A DNA stretch of 64,000 nt from Spirosoma sp. (GCF_026391055.1 NZ_JAPLET010000022.1:186001-250000); one strand, 5' to 3'. Numbered from the stretch's first letter, positions 25,756-35,422 are shown. The notes: generated by a model from the letters alone, not told the origin. Translations and numbers: made by a program.

Positions 25756-27141
25756 CTACAAAATAAACTGACTTAAATCCCGATTCTTTACCAAACCGTT
25801 CAGTTTTTCATTTACCAGTTCTTTCGTAACGACCACGTGGGCGTTGGCGCCGATCACATCGGGTATATCGAACATGAAGTCGTTCATCAGGTGACTCAGC
25901 ACCGTTTGCAGTCGGCGGGCACCAATGTTTTCTACTTCGCCATTTACTTCAAAAGCAATCCGGGCAATTTCGCGCAGGGCATCATCCTGGAAGGTCAGGC
26001 TAACCTCTTCGGCTTGGAGCATGGCGACATATTGCTTCGTCAGAGCGTTCTTTGGCTCTTTCAGGATCTGGTAAAAATCATCTTCTGATAAACTCTGCAA
26101 CTCCACCCGAATCGGGAAACGACCCTGAAGCTCCGGAATCAGATCGCTGGGCTTGGCCACGTGAAAAGCTCCGGCGGCTACGAACAGGATGTGGTCGGTA
26201 TGAATAATGCCGTATTTGGTGTTCACTGCGCTGCCTTCAACAATGGGCAGCAAATCGCGCTGCACACCTTCCCGACTAACATCCGGGCCGCCACCACCAT
26301 TGCCAGAGCGGGCCGAGGCAACCTTGTCAATCTCGTCGATGAAGATAATACCCGCGTCTTCGGCTTTCCGGATGGCTTCTTCTTTTACCTCGTCCATGTC
26401 GATGAGTTTGGCGGCTTCTTCTTCGAGCAGGATTTTACGGGCTTCGGCGATGCTCACTTTGCGTTTTTTGCCGCGCTTGGGCATCATGCCGCCAATCATC
26501 TCCTGAATGTTCATCATCGACATGTCGTCAATAGCGCCACCCATAATGCCAATGTTTGGCGTCTGGCTTTGCTGCACGTCGATGTCGATTTTGCGGTCGT
26601 CCATTTCGCCCGAGCGGATTTTCTCCCGGAACCGTTCGCGGGTGCGCTCGTTCAGTTCGGCGTCGGGGTCTTTCTTCTCGTTCTCGAAGCCCATATGCCC
26701 GTTGGCAGGCTTGACCGGTGGAATCAGAATATCGAGAATAACATCTTCGACCATCTGCTGGGCTTTCACCTGAACGGCTTCTTTTTTAGACGCCTTTACC
26801 ATGTTGACGGCCTGCTCCACCAGGTCGCGCACCATGCTTTCTACGTCTCGGCCCACGTAGCCCACTTCGGTGAACTTGGAGGCTTCGACTTTAATGAATG
26901 GCGCATCGGCAATTTTGGCGAGACGGCGGGCTATTTCAGTTTTCCCGACGCCCGTAGCGCCAATCATCAGAATATTGTTAGGCGTTATTTCGCGCTGCAT
27001 ATCGGCAGCGCTGTTCATACGACGCCAGCGGTTTCGAAGGGCAATTGCCACGTTGCGTTTGGCATCTTGCTGGCCGATAATGTACTGGTCCAGTTCGGCG
27101 ACAATCTGCCGGGGTGTTAGGTCTTTAAGTAATTCGGTCAT
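25756..27141 (-). CDS. hslU: HslU, ATPase subunit of the HslUV protease
   Basis: A 461-residue AAA+ unfoldase. Walker A GATGVGKTEIARRLA is at about residues 57-71, the intermediate I-domain spans roughly 110-240, Walker B is IIFIDEIDKV, and sensor 2 lies near GARRLQTVLSHLM. The C-terminus LSQFIL is the hydrophobic tail that docks into HslV. The partner protease gene hslV is not in the window, although in many bacteria it is adjacent. Heat-shock control is common for the family but no sigma-32-type site is claimed here. Confidence 0.95.
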   Translation of the reverse strand: MTELLKDLTPRQIVAELDQYIIGQQDAKRNVAIALRNRWRRMNSAADMQREITPNNILMIGATGVGKTEIARRLAKIADAPFIKVEASKFTEVGYVGRDVESMVRDLVEQAVNMVKASKKEAVQVKAQQMVEDVILDILIPPVKPANGHMGFENEKKDPDAELNERTRERFREKIRSGEMDDRKIDIDVQQSQTPNIGIMGGAIDDMSMMNIQEMIGGMMPKRGKKRKVSIAEARKILLEEEAAKLIDMDEVKEEAIRKAEDAGIIFIDEIDKVASARSGNGGGGPDVSREGVQRDLLPIVEGSAVNTKYGIIHTDHILFVAAGAFHVAKPSDLIPELQGRFPIRVELQSLSEDDFYQILKEPKNALTKQYVAMLQAEEVSLTFQDDALREIARIAFEVNGEVENIGARRLQTVLSHLMNDFMFDIPDVIGANAHVVVTKELVNEKLNGLVKNRDLSQFIL

Positions 27142-27563
27142 TGAAAAAACAAAGCAAGTTGAGCGCTCCTTGGGTAAGAAACGCAGGAAATTAGAAAATG
27201 ACTCAATGGGTAGGAGATTTTTGCTACTGGTAACTATTAATGCCTGAAGCTACCATAAAATCCATTCTGAAAATCAGGCTAATTTAAGGTTTCGTACTTG
27301 AATAGCGCGTATGAACTGGCGCGCTTACAGTCTTACTCCCAACGAAGCACGTCAGGCTGTTTACCGGTTTGGGCTCGAAACACTAAAAGGTGACGTGCTT
27401 CAGATTCAAACAGCCTGATAACCTTCTTAGAAAAAGCTTAAAAATACCTTCCGGGAAAATCAGTATGACCTGCAGCGAGTTGTAAAGAGAGAAGCAGAAT
27501 GCTTTTATCGTGAAAAACGATCTTGAATTATATGTAAAAGACTGACCGATCTCCGGCTTACCA
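27142..27563. other. 422-bp intergenic region between hslU and the antiporter gene
   Basis: No credible gene. It holds the divergent 5' regions of hslU and the CPA1 antiporter, a GCGCG-rich short palindrome at about 27305-27324, the interleaved inverted repeats at 27344-27418, and a small ATCGT/ACGAT hairpin near 27505-27523. I found no TAnnTTTG box close to either start. Confidence 0.6.
27344..27418 (+). promoter_or_regulatory. Interleaved inverted repeats, possible pseudoknot leader
   Basis: Arm A (27344-27354) pairs with A' (27391-27401) over 11 bp, and arm B (27352-27362) pairs with B' (27408-27418) over 11 bp. The order is A-B-A'-B' with a 3-nt A/B overlap, so the helices either compete or form a pseudoknot. 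It lies 146 bp upstream of the antiporter. Confidence 0.45.
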
Positions 27564-28829
27564 ATGAATATATTTGACACGGCTACACTGCTGATTGCCC
27601 TGACGGCCATCTTCGCTTATCTGAATGTGCGCTTCCTTCGACTGCCCGACACCATTGGCCTGATGATTGTGTCGATGCTGTTTTCATTGGGTATCATCAT
27701 TGGCCATATCGTCAGCCCGCAGCGCTTTGATGGCATCTGGGAACTGATCAGCCAACTCGATTATAAAACGCTGGTGCTCGACGTGATGCTGAGTTTTCTG
27801 CTTTTTGCCGGGGCGCTCCACACTAACACCCAGAAACTTAAATCGGCCTGGGCAAGCATTACCTTGTTTGCTCTGTTGGGCGTAGCTATTTCAACGGTAC
27901 TGGTGGCGGGGCTACTCTATGGTGCCCTCCACCTGATTGGCCTGCCCATTGGTTTCCTTTACTGCCTGCTGTTCGGGGCACTTATTTCGCCTACCGACCC
28001 CATTGCCGTGCTGGGTATTTTAGCCAAAGCAAACGTGCCGAAGGCTACTGAGATCAAAATCGTAGGCGAGTCGCTGTTCAACGACGGCGTGGGCGTAGTC
28101 ATCTTCCTAACGCTGCTGGAGGTGGTTCGGTTGGGTACGGATGCCATCACCGTGGGGTCGGTAAGCTGGCTCTTTGTCAAGGAAGCGGGGGGCGGGCTGC
28201 TGTTGGGCTTGCTGGCAGGGTATGGGTTATACTGGGTATTGCGCAGCATCGATCACTACCAGACAGAGATCATCATTACGCTCACCGCGGTGATGGGTGG
28301 CTACTGGTTGGCCAGTTGGCTGCACGTGTCGGGGCCACTGGCCGTGGTGGTGGCGGGGTTGTTCATCAGCGATCAAACGCGCAGCACCGCCATGAGCGCG
28401 GTCACGCAGGAATACGTTGAGAAATTCTGGGAAACCATCGACATCTTGCTCAATGCTTTGCTGTTTGTGCTGATTGGCTCCCGTCTGGTGTCACTATCGT
28501 TTCAGTGGGCGTATGTGCCGGCCGGTCTGATAGGCATTGTTATTATGCTGGTGTCTCGCTACGTAGCCATTCGTCTGCCGCTGACGCTGGCCCGGCGCTG
28601 GATACCGTCAGATAAAGAGGACCCCCTGATCCTGACCTGGGGTGGACTACGGGGCGGAATTTCTATTGCCCTGGCCCTGTCGATTCCTGAAACTGTAGCC
28701 GAAAAGGATTTGTTGGTGTTTATTACGTACACTTGCGTCTTTTTCTCCATAGTCGTACAGGGGTTAACGCTGGAACGATTTGCCCGGCGGCTCTACGGGA
28801 CTAAAACAGGCAGCGTAGAAAAAGTCTGA
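27564..28829 (+). CDS. CPA1-type Na+/H+ (monovalent cation:proton) antiporter
   Basis: A 421-residue protein with 12-13 membrane helices. GALISPTDPIAVLGIL carries the TDP motif, and GESLFNDGVGVVIFLTLLE carries the ND pair that binds cation and proton in CPA1 exchangers. GGLRGGISIALALSIP is the conserved segment of a later helix. It exchanges cytoplasmic Na+ or K+ for protons. The cytosolic tail is short, so a regulatory domain is absent. A long, structured leader precedes it. Confidence 0.93.
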   Translation: MNIFDTATLLIALTAIFAYLNVRFLRLPDTIGLMIVSMLFSLGIIIGHIVSPQRFDGIWELISQLDYKTLVLDVMLSFLLFAGALHTNTQKLKSAWASITLFALLGVAISTVLVAGLLYGALHLIGLPIGFLYCLLFGALISPTDPIAVLGILAKANVPKATEIKIVGESLFNDGVGVVIFLTLLEVVRLGTDAITVGSVSWLFVKEAGGGLLLGLLAGYGLYWVLRSIDHYQTEIIITLTAVMGGYWLASWLHVSGPLAVVVAGLFISDQTRSTAMSAVTQEYVEKFWETIDILLNALLFVLIGSRLVSLSFQWAYVPAGLIGIVIMLVSRYVAIRLPLTLARRWIPSDKEDPLILTWGGLRGGISIALALSIPETVAEKDLLVFITYTCVFFSIVVQGLTLERFARRLYGTKTGSVEKV

Positions 28830-28951
28830 ATGTACCCATGAGCCACCACAAACAAACGTCCTTCCCACTCATGGACTAAACTGGTGACCGTGGAGGCTAG
28901 TCGTTAAGGCAATAAATTGAATTCATTACATTTAAACTGGTTTCGCCAACT

Positions 28952-30400
28952 ATGAACACTAATTCTTCCGCTGATCAATTCACATTTGGCATGATTGGTC
29001 TTGGCACAATGGGGCGCAACCTCTTACTCAACATGGCTGACCACGGATTTGCCGTGGCTGGTTACGATCAAAATCCGACCCAGTCGACGTTGCTGGAAAA
29101 AGAAGGGGTCGGCAACAGGGTTAAAGGCTTCACCCAGATTGAGCCTTTTGTGGCCAGCCTCAAAAGTCCCCGGGTTATTATGATGCTGGTACCAGCGGGC
29201 AGGATCGTGGATAGCGTAATTGCCGAACTCGTACCGCTGCTCCAAAAAGGCGATATTATTATTGACGGTGGCAACTCCCATTTTACCGATACAACCCGCC
29301 GGGATGCAGAACTAGAGGCAATGGGTCTTCACTTTTTCGGGATGGGTATTTCCGGTGGAGAGGAAGGCGCACGCCGTGGGCCGAGTATGATGCCAGGGGG
29401 CGACAAAACAGCCTATCAGTATGTAAAGCCGGTGCTGGATGCAGTAGCGGCCAAAGTGAACGGTGATCCCTGCGTTACCTACATCGGACCCGGGGCGGCC
29501 GGGCACTTTGTTAAAATGGTTCACAATGGAATCGAGTACGCTGTTATGCAGCTCATCGCCGAGACGTATGAAGTGCTGCGTAAGGGGCTGAAGCTGGATA
29601 ATGAGGCTATTGGTGCTGTTTTTGCCGACTGGAATGAGGGACGGCTTCATTCGTTTCTGCTGGAAGTGACGAAGGATATTTTCGCATTCCGCGAGCCGGG
29701 TACTGATCACCTCCTGCTGGACATGATCAAGGACGAAGCCCGCTCCAAAGGCACCGGGAAGTGGACCTCTCAGATTGCCATGGACATGGTTACGCCCATT
29801 CCGGCCATTGACAGTGCGGTAGCCATGCGCGACCTCTCCAAATACAAATCGCTACGGGTAGAAGCCGCCAACATCTACGGTGATGATATACAGGCGTTAG
29901 CCGTCGATCGGGATGCATTCCTGAAGAGTCTGGAACAGGCTTTCTTCTTTTCCATGATTACGACCTACGCTCAGGGTATGCACCTGCTCTCATCGGCTTC
30001 GGTCCAGAACAGCTACGACCTGAATCTGGGAGAAATCACCAAAATCTGGCGCGGGGGCTGTATCATCCGGGCCGCGTTCCTAGAAACGATGTTACAGGCA
30101 TACACGGCTAACCCTTCATTGGAACACCTGCTGGTAGAACCCAACGTAGCCGATCTTATGCGGGAAACTGAGCCGGGAATTCGTTCGGTTGTCTCATCGG
30201 CCATGTTGGCAGGTATCGCCATGCCAACCTATGCCGCCACGCTGAGTTACTTCGACGCGTTCCGGTCGGCGCGGATGCCCTCGAATCTGATTCAGGCCCA
30301 GCGCGACTATTTTGGTGCGCATACCTACGAACGGATTGACAAAGAAGGAGTTTTCCATACCGAATGGCAGGGCGAGGCATCGGTCAAGCCAGTAGGATAA
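28952..30400 (+). CDS. gnd: 6-phosphogluconate dehydrogenase, decarboxylating
   Basis: A 482-residue enzyme of the long (dimeric) type. The nucleotide-binding GLGTMGRNLLLNMADHG is at residues about 17-33, IIDGGNSHFTDTTRR follows, GMGISGGEEGARRGPSMMPGG is the substrate loop, and KMVHNGIEYAVMQLIAE holds the catalytic Lys and Asn. It converts 6-phosphogluconate to ribulose 5-phosphate with NADP+ reduction in the pentose phosphate pathway. No zwf or pgl is adjacent. It ends in a clear terminator. Confidence 0.96.
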   Translation: MNTNSSADQFTFGMIGLGTMGRNLLLNMADHGFAVAGYDQNPTQSTLLEKEGVGNRVKGFTQIEPFVASLKSPRVIMMLVPAGRIVDSVIAELVPLLQKGDIIIDGGNSHFTDTTRRDAELEAMGLHFFGMGISGGEEGARRGPSMMPGGDKTAYQYVKPVLDAVAAKVNGDPCVTYIGPGAAGHFVKMVHNGIEYAVMQLIAETYEVLRKGLKLDNEAIGAVFADWNEGRLHSFLLEVTKDIFAFREPGTDHLLLDMIKDEARSKGTGKWTSQIAMDMVTPIPAIDSAVAMRDLSKYKSLRVEAANIYGDDIQALAVDRDAFLKSLEQAFFFSMITTYAQGMHLLSSASVQNSYDLNLGEITKIWRGGCIIRAAFLETMLQAYTANPSLEHLLVEPNVADLMRETEPGIRSVVSSAMLAGIAMPTYAATLSYFDAFRSARMPSNLIQAQRDYFGAHTYERIDKEGVFHTEWQGEASVKPVG

Positions 30401-30418
30401 GCGAAAGTTGCAGTAGAG

Positions 30419-30457
30419 AGCCCCTGGTACACTGTCGTATCGGGGGCTTTTCTTTTT
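30419..30457 (+). terminator. Intrinsic terminator of gnd
   Basis: AGCCCCTGGTAC pairs with GTATCGGGGGCT through a 12-bp stem that includes G-U pairs, followed by TTTCTTTTTAT. Confidence 0.85.
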
Positions 30458-30493
30458 ATATCGTCGTGCCCTGCTGATTGGTGTTCTTTCGTG

Positions 30494-30913
30494 TTAGAAC
30501 AAGGGTAAACTAAAGGGAATCTTTTTTTGATGGACAAAATAGAAAAACAGGGCTCCCGCGAAATAGGCTATTCCATCATACGCATCACCAGTGCCATACT
30601 CTGAATAACCAGGTACGATCACCTCAAATAAAACGGTTACATAAACAGCCACGAACAGGACAAACGAGAAGGGATAACAATAAGCCTCATCGTGTATAAA
30701 GATAAAACGTGTAAACGTTAGGGCAACATGGCAAATAAAAGGCACAAAACAGAAGTCAGTGAGCCAGCCATTAAGAAAGGGCAATGGATAATCCCATCGC
30801 CTGAACAAATGAATGACAACCCACGACAGACCATAGCCAACAAAATAGGCATCGAATAATCGTCTGGCTACAACATTAACAGGATTGCCGCCACCGACAG
30901 AATTGTGGTACAT
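30494..30913 (-). CDS. Small integral membrane protein, Bacteroidota type
   Basis: A 139-residue protein with about four hydrophobic segments (VGYGLSWVVIHLF, FLNGWLTDFCFVPFICHVAL, FVLFVAVYVTVLFEVIVPG, IAYFAGALFFYFV). The order and the PLPFLNGWLTDFCFVPF motif match a small Bacteroidota membrane family that automatic annotation sometimes calls magnesium citrate secondary transporter; that name is not evidence of function. The frame overlaps the 59-codon gene upstream by 46 bp, so the true start may lie slightly later or be coupled to it. Confidence 0.75.
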   Translation of the reverse strand: MYHNSVGGGNPVNVVARRLFDAYFVGYGLSWVVIHLFRRWDYPLPFLNGWLTDFCFVPFICHVALTFTRFIFIHDEAYCYPFSFVLFVAVYVTVLFEVIVPGYSEYGTGDAYDGIAYFAGALFFYFVHQKKIPFSLPLF

Positions 30914-31047
30914 GTGAATAAGATAGCAAAAGAGACTTTTTTTACCTGGCGTACCGATGGGGAGTCGGTGGACTTAATAGACATGAACGCATCTCTGACA
31001 ACCTTATATGTGCTTTTCTTTGCTTGTGCTTCGGGATGATTTTCCAT
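30868..31047 (-). CDS. Small C-terminal-anchored membrane protein (59 residues)
   Basis: ATG at 31047 opens a 59-residue frame that ends TAG at 30868-30870. The first 35 residues are charged (MENHPEAQAKKSTYKVVRD), and residues about 38-58 form one hydrophobic helix (VSFAILFTCTTILSVAAILL). It lies immediately upstream of, and overlaps, the four-helix membrane gene on the same strand. I recognise no family. It is too short for most gene callers, so expression is unproven. Confidence 0.5.
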   Translation of the reverse strand: MENHPEAQAKKSTYKVVRDAFMSIKSTDSPSVRQVKKVSFAILFTCTTILSVAAILLML

Positions 31048-31192
31048 GGCTTCTGGTAAAGTTCGATTTCTCTACATTACCTTCTTATAACAACCTGGGG
31101 CTGGAATGGGGAGCTATTCCCGATTAGAAGAATATTAGAATCGTAGCTATACGCTTGTCTGGCAACGGGTAATCCTGTTCAATATAGAAGGC

Positions 31193-32284
31193 TTAGCGCA
31201 TTAACCGGTCTAAATCAATTCGTATGGATAACTGACTCGTACCGGCTGTGGGAATGGACGTAAACCGGGCATAGGTCAGTTGAAACGCCCGCGCCTGTAC
31301 CGAGACACCGAACGAAATACCCGTTCCGGTAAAGGCCGAGCCGCCAATACCAGTTGTCGTTACCTTGCCTTCTGCTCGTTTCTGGTGGTTATAGCCGACC
31401 AGCAGATGCACGTTTCGGCTGAGGAGTAATTCGGCCCCTACGCTCAGGTGCCGGGCTATTTTTTCTGTTACGCTGGTCGTTTCAGAAATAGGGTTTCCAC
31501 TCAAATCATAACGGACGTTCAGATTCGGGTCGTTGTAACTGATGTCGAATCGTTGGAGGTGGTGGGCTGTCAGACTCAGTCGGATAGGTGCGTGGCGGGG
31601 CTTGAGCGTAACACCCGCTTGTAAGTCGAACGGCAGATCGACATCCGTCGAACCGTAGTTTTTGATCAGATACCCGACATTTTTGGCCACCAGTCCAAAC
31701 GTCAGATCCTGTTTTGGATGCCGCCACACTCCGCCAAGATCGGCCAGCACGCCGAATGCAGAATACATTTCGATAGACGAGCCGACGGCCTTTATCGTAG
31801 CACCGAGGGTGAAATTGCCTTCTGTCCGGGAGTGGGTGAGGCTTAACGCATAGTCATTGGCCGAAAACGTACCCAATGTATTTCCCATGGGATCAGTCAT
31901 GTCAAACTGCCCGTAGCTCAGGTATTGCAGACCCACCGCCCAGCCCGCGTGTCTATCAGAGTTGGTTTGTTTGATCGGTAAGCCATATTGAAGGGTATAA
32001 TATTTGGCTGCTGCCAGATACGGCATCAGACTAATGGAAAGCAGGTTTGGCTTAACCGAATCGGCCAGGGCCGGGTTATTGAGGTGATAAGCCCCGTCCG
32101 GGCTAACGGCGGTTGCGACTTGCCCACCCAAAGCTGCCACGCGGGCATGCGTGGGCAGATCGAGAAACGAAAAGATACGCTGCCCACCCAACGACTGCGC
32201 AACTGCGGCCGGTTGGTACGCGATCAGAAAAAAGGCGATGTAAATGAAAAAACGCAAAGGAGCCAGCGCGATTGTACGCGGCAA
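31193..32284 (-). CDS. porQ: Type IX secretion system protein PorQ
   Basis: A 363-residue outer-membrane beta-barrel protein with a signal peptide ending AVAQ. IFSFLDLPTHARVAALGGQ is a good PorQ signature, followed by the beta-strand pattern through NPALAD and the C-terminal FTSIPTAGTSQLSIRIDLDRL. PorQ supports the T9SS shuttle and attachment complex that handles cargo carrying C-terminal sorting domains. Two such cargo proteins are in this window. Only 28 bp separates it from the following barrel gene. Confidence 0.9.
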   Translation of the reverse strand: MPRTIALAPLRFFIYIAFFLIAYQPAAVAQSLGGQRIFSFLDLPTHARVAALGGQVATAVSPDGAYHLNNPALADSVKPNLLSISLMPYLAAAKYYTLQYGLPIKQTNSDRHAGWAVGLQYLSYGQFDMTDPMGNTLGTFSANDYALSLTHSRTEGNFTLGATIKAVGSSIEMYSAFGVLADLGGVWRHPKQDLTFGLVAKNVGYLIKNYGSTDVDLPFDLQAGVTLKPRHAPIRLSLTAHHLQRFDISYNDPNLNVRYDLSGNPISETTSVTEKIARHLSVGAELLLSRNVHLLVGYNHQKRAEGKVTTTGIGGSAFTGTGISFGVSVQARAFQLTYARFTSIPTAGTSQLSIRIDLDRLMR

Positions 32285-32312
32285 AGGTCAGAAAAAAAGG
32301 AGTATTCCGTAC

Positions 32313-33020
32313 TTATAAACCAATGCCAATTTTCAGGCCAGCCGTCAGACTGGGCAAAATAGAGTTGCCCGGCTGAAACCGGCTGGGAATAATTCCGCAA
32401 CCACAAGTCGACATCTGCGAATTGGTCTCGGTACGGCCATACCGAATGCCAACGCCGATATATAAGTCGAGCAGGACGCGGCTCAAGTGTTGGGGTGCAT
32501 CGGAGGGAATCGCAATCTGACGACCCCATTTGACGTGACTGCCCCAGACAAACCGGTTGATGACTTCCTGATTGTTTGGGAAATTTGGGTCCGGGTCGTA
32601 GAGAACTACATTTTTTGTGGCGTTGATCTGCTTGGCAAATCCCTCGATTGCCAGATAATTGCCTAATGGAAATTGACTTCTGATATGAATGTTTTTTCGG
32701 TTGTTGGTGCGGTAATGTCCGGTATAATGACGCCACTCAGACCGAACCCGCCAGATGGACCAGTCAGCAAAGTTCTTCTTGTCATCGGATGTAATGGCCA
32801 GTCCTTTATGTCCAAAACCAATTTCGCCCTGCACGGCATTTCGTTGGCCGGTGCGCACTTCCAGCCCTGCCTGTAGTGTAGCGTCAGGATCGAGAAGAAG
32901 GGAGAGCGGAGCCAGTTTAATAATAACCCGCGGAACGTAGCGGTACCGGACGGTAGAGTCCTGAGCCGATGCGGATAACGCCAGCATGAGCAGCGGAAGG
33001 AGGAGTAAACGTTGACGCAT
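32313..33020 (-). CDS. Outer-membrane beta-barrel protein (DUF3575-like), copy 1
   Basis: A 235-residue protein with a signal peptide (LLLLPLLMLALSASAQ) and alternating aromatic/polar strands ending in a hydrophobic C-terminus (TAGLKIGIGL). The block LQAGLEVRTGQRNAVQGEIGFG, RVRSEWRHY and LAIEGFAKQI parallels its upstream neighbour. DUF3575-type proteins resemble small OmpA-like barrels with unknown role. It sits 11 bp after copy 2 and 28 bp before porQ, so the three could form one operon. Confidence 0.75.
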   Translation of the reverse strand: MRQRLLLLPLLMLALSASAQDSTVRYRYVPRVIIKLAPLSLLLDPDATLQAGLEVRTGQRNAVQGEIGFGHKGLAITSDDKKNFADWSIWRVRSEWRHYTGHYRTNNRKNIHIRSQFPLGNYLAIEGFAKQINATKNVVLYDPDPNFPNNQEVINRFVWGSHVKWGRQIAIPSDAPQHLSRVLLDLYIGVGIRYGRTETNSQMSTCGCGIIPSRFQPGNSILPSLTAGLKIGIGL

Positions 33021-33031
33021 CAGGGAAAAGA

Positions 33032-33745
33032 TTACCGTTGTAATTTACGAAAGCTGTATGCAACCTTTATGCCCAGGGTAGCGCTCAAGGACAGAGCGTT
33101 GATCGGACGATACACGTCAAAAAACTGACCGCCAATCGGGTGAATATAGCGTATGCCTGATACGGTTTCGGCAGAGACACGTTCGTGGCGAAGACCCAGA
33201 CCCGCATAGATATCGTACAGAAATCGTGACGGGTTTGCTGACTTATTTCTTCGACCGAATGCCCGCTGAAGCCCCATTTTCACGTGCCCGCCAATGACCC
33301 GCTTATGAATCGGGAAGGCAATAGGTTCATCATGCCCGCCCTCGAACGTAGATATAAAGACGGACTTTGGGCCATTCACAGTCAAAATAAATCCTTCTAA
33401 TGCCCAATACCGACCAGACGGTGCGCCGGGCCTCCGATAATAGCGGAACTCCGACCGTACCCGCCAAGCCTGCCGTTCATCCAGTTGCCCCTGTTTCAAT
33501 GCCGAGAGGTTATCAAGAAATGGCGGTCCATACCCTGCCTCCACCTGAATCGCCGTTCTGGAAGAAAGCGTGTACTCGAATCCCGGCTGAAGCATGCTTT
33601 CTGTACCGAATAAGGTTAGGGGATTCCATTTGAGTAGAAGTTGCCGGACGGTAGATGCCCTTACTGTGTCCTGGGCAGTCGCATCGACGCAGAAAACCAG
33701 CAGAGACAGCAGCAGTAATCGACTCATAAATGATATAAATTTCAT
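33032..33745 (-). CDS. Outer-membrane beta-barrel protein (DUF3575-like), copy 2
   Basis: A 237-residue exported barrel with signal peptide (LLLLSLLVFCVDATAQ). It repeats the plan of copy 1: LQPGFEYTLSSRTAIQVEAGYG, RVRSEFRYYRR, YWALEGFILTVNG, LYDIYAGLGLRHERV, then ATLGIKVAYSF at the end. The shared blocks, spacing and position show a tandem duplication. The two copies have diverged strongly between the blocks. It is divergent from the carboxylase gene, with 78 bp between the starts. Confidence 0.78.
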   Translation of the reverse strand: MKFISFMSRLLLLSLLVFCVDATAQDTVRASTVRQLLLKWNPLTLFGTESMLQPGFEYTLSSRTAIQVEAGYGPPFLDNLSALKQGQLDERQAWRVRSEFRYYRRPGAPSGRYWALEGFILTVNGPKSVFISTFEGGHDEPIAFPIHKRVIGGHVKMGLQRAFGRRNKSANPSRFLYDIYAGLGLRHERVSAETVSGIRYIHPIGGQFFDVYRPINALSLSATLGIKVAYSFRKLQR

Positions 33746-33778
33746 TCATCAGTCAAGATACAAATCGGCTCGGAACGG

Positions 33779-33806
33779 TTGTAATCCGCAAGAAAAATTA
33801 ACTTTG
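33779..33806 (+). promoter_or_regulatory. Promoter of the acyl-CoA carboxylase gene
   Basis: TTG (33779-33781), 17 bp, then TAACTTTG (33799-33806), a near-ideal Bacteroidota promoter. The ATG at 33824 gives a leader of about a dozen bases. Confidence 0.7.
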
Positions 33807-33823
33807 TCCGTCCTTGTTTTTCT

Positions 33824-35422
33824 ATGACCAACAGTATGCCTACTGAAAACCACCTGGAGTCTAATCAGCTTGATACACCAACGCTTTCCAAAGCCGAAGT
33901 CCTGATTCAAAAAAATACCGAAGCCGAACTCGGTGGCGGTCAGAAACGGATTGATAACCAGCATAAAAAAGGAAAACTAACCGCGCGCGAACGAATCGCC
34001 CTGCTGGTCGATGAAGGCTCGTTCGAGGAGATCGGTAAGTTCGTGATGCACCGTACCCGCGACTTCGGGCTCGACAAGGAACATTACCTCGGCGATGGCG
34101 TCGTTACCGGCTATGGGACCGTCAACGGGCGCCTGACCTACGTGTTTGCGCAGGATTTTACCGTTTTTGGGGGGGCACTCTCCGAAACCCACGCCGAGAA
34201 AATTTGCAAGCTTATGGATCTGGCCCTGCAAAATGGTGCCCCGATCATTGGACTGAACGATTCGGGCGGTGCCCGTATTCAGGAGGGCGTCCTTTCGCTG
34301 GCGGGTTATGCCGATATATTTTACCGCAACACACGGGCGTCGGGGGTTATTCCGCAACTATCGGCCGTCATGGGCCCCTGTGCGGGTGGTGCGGTATACA
34401 GCCCCGCTATCACCGACTTTATTTTCATGGTCGAGAACACGAGCTATATGTTCGTGACCGGCCCCAACGTCGTAAAAACCGTTACGCACGAAACAGTCAC
34501 CGCCGAAGAATTGGGCGGGGCCAGCACGCACAGCACCAAGTCGGGCGTGACGCATTTCGCCTGTGAGAACGAGCTGGCCTGTATCCAAAGCCTGAAACAG
34601 TTACTGAGCTACATTCCGCAAAACTGTGAAGATGAGCCGCCCATGCTGGCCTATGAATCGGGCGATGAGTCGCGGCCGGGTCTCAACGCCATTATTCCGG
34701 CAAACCCGAACCAGCCATACGATATGCGGGAAGTAATTGAGGAACTGGTCGATGGAGGGAGCTTCATGGAGGTTCACAAGAATTTCGCCGAGAATATCGT
34801 GGTTGGTTTCGCCCGGATTGGCGGACGCAGCATTGGGGTGGTGGGCAATCAACCGGCGGTGCTGGCGGGGGTGCTGGATATTCATGCCAGTACGAAAGCG
34901 GCCCGGTTCGTTCGTTTCTGCGACTGTTTCAACGTACCGCTGCTGGTGCTCGAAGATGTACCCGGTTTCTTGCCCGGTACCGATCAGGAATGGAACGGCA
35001 TTATCACCAACGGGGCTAAACTGCTGTTTGCATTCTGTGAGGCCACCGTGCCCCGCGTAACGGTCATTACCCGGAAAGCGTATGGCGGAGCCTATGACGT
35101 AATGAACTCCAAGCACATCGGGGCCGACATGAACTACGCATGGCCATCGGCTGAAATTGCCGTGATGGGAGCCAGTGGTGCCGCTGAGATCATCTTTAAG
35201 CGGGAAATCGCGGAAGCCGAAGACCCGCAGGCTAAGTTGCAGGAGAAAGTGCTGGAGTACACCGAAAAATTTGCCAATCCGTATCGGGCGGCTAACCGGG
35301 GCTATATTGATGAGGTGATCATGCCCGACCAGACCCGGCAGAAACTCATCCGGGCGTTTACAATGCTGGAAAACAAAGTCGCCACGCTGCCGAAGAAAAA
35401 ACACGGAAACATTCCGTTGTAA
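33824..35422 (+). CDS. Acyl-CoA carboxylase, carboxyltransferase (beta) subunit
   Basis: A 532-residue carboxyltransferase of the propionyl-CoA/methylmalonyl-CoA decarboxylase type. [20 protein letters not shown] opens the N-terminal domain, [15 protein letters not shown] forms one oxyanion site, [12 protein letters not shown] the CoA site, and [25 protein letters not shown] plus [16 protein letters not shown] the second half. It transfers CO2 from biotin to an acyl-CoA, or the reverse in decarboxylases. The biotin carboxylase and carrier subunits are not adjacent, so the substrate cannot be fixed. Confidence 0.92.
   Translation: MTNSMPTENHLESNQLDTPTLSKAEVLIQKNTEAELGGGQKRIDNQHKKGKLTARERIALLVDEGSFEEIGKFVMHRTRDFGLDKEHYLGDGVVTGYGTVNGRLTYVFAQDFTVFGGALSETHAEKICKLMDLALQNGAPIIGLNDSGGARIQEGVLSLAGYADIFYRNTRASGVIPQLSAVMGPCAGGAVYSPAITDFIFMVENTSYMFVTGPNVVKTVTHETVTAEELGGASTHSTKSGVTHFACENELACIQSLKQLLSYIPQNCEDEPPMLAYESGDESRPGLNAIIPANPNQPYDMREVIEELVDGGSFMEVHKNFAENIVVGFARIGGRSIGVVGNQPAVLAGVLDIHASTKAARFVRFCDCFNVPLLVLEDVPGFLPGTDQEWNGIITNGAKLLFAFCEATVPRVTVITRKAYGGAYDVMNSKHIGADMNYAWPSAEIAVMGASGAAEIIFKREIAEAEDPQAKLQEKVLEYTEKFANPYRAANRGYIDEVIMPDQTRQKLIRAFTMLENKVATLPKKKHGNIPL

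Noticed and set aside
26161..27120. 319-codon plus-strand frame across hslU
   Set aside because: It is the antisense of the clearly conserved hslU and has no protein-like features; long antisense frames are expected in such GC-balanced genes.
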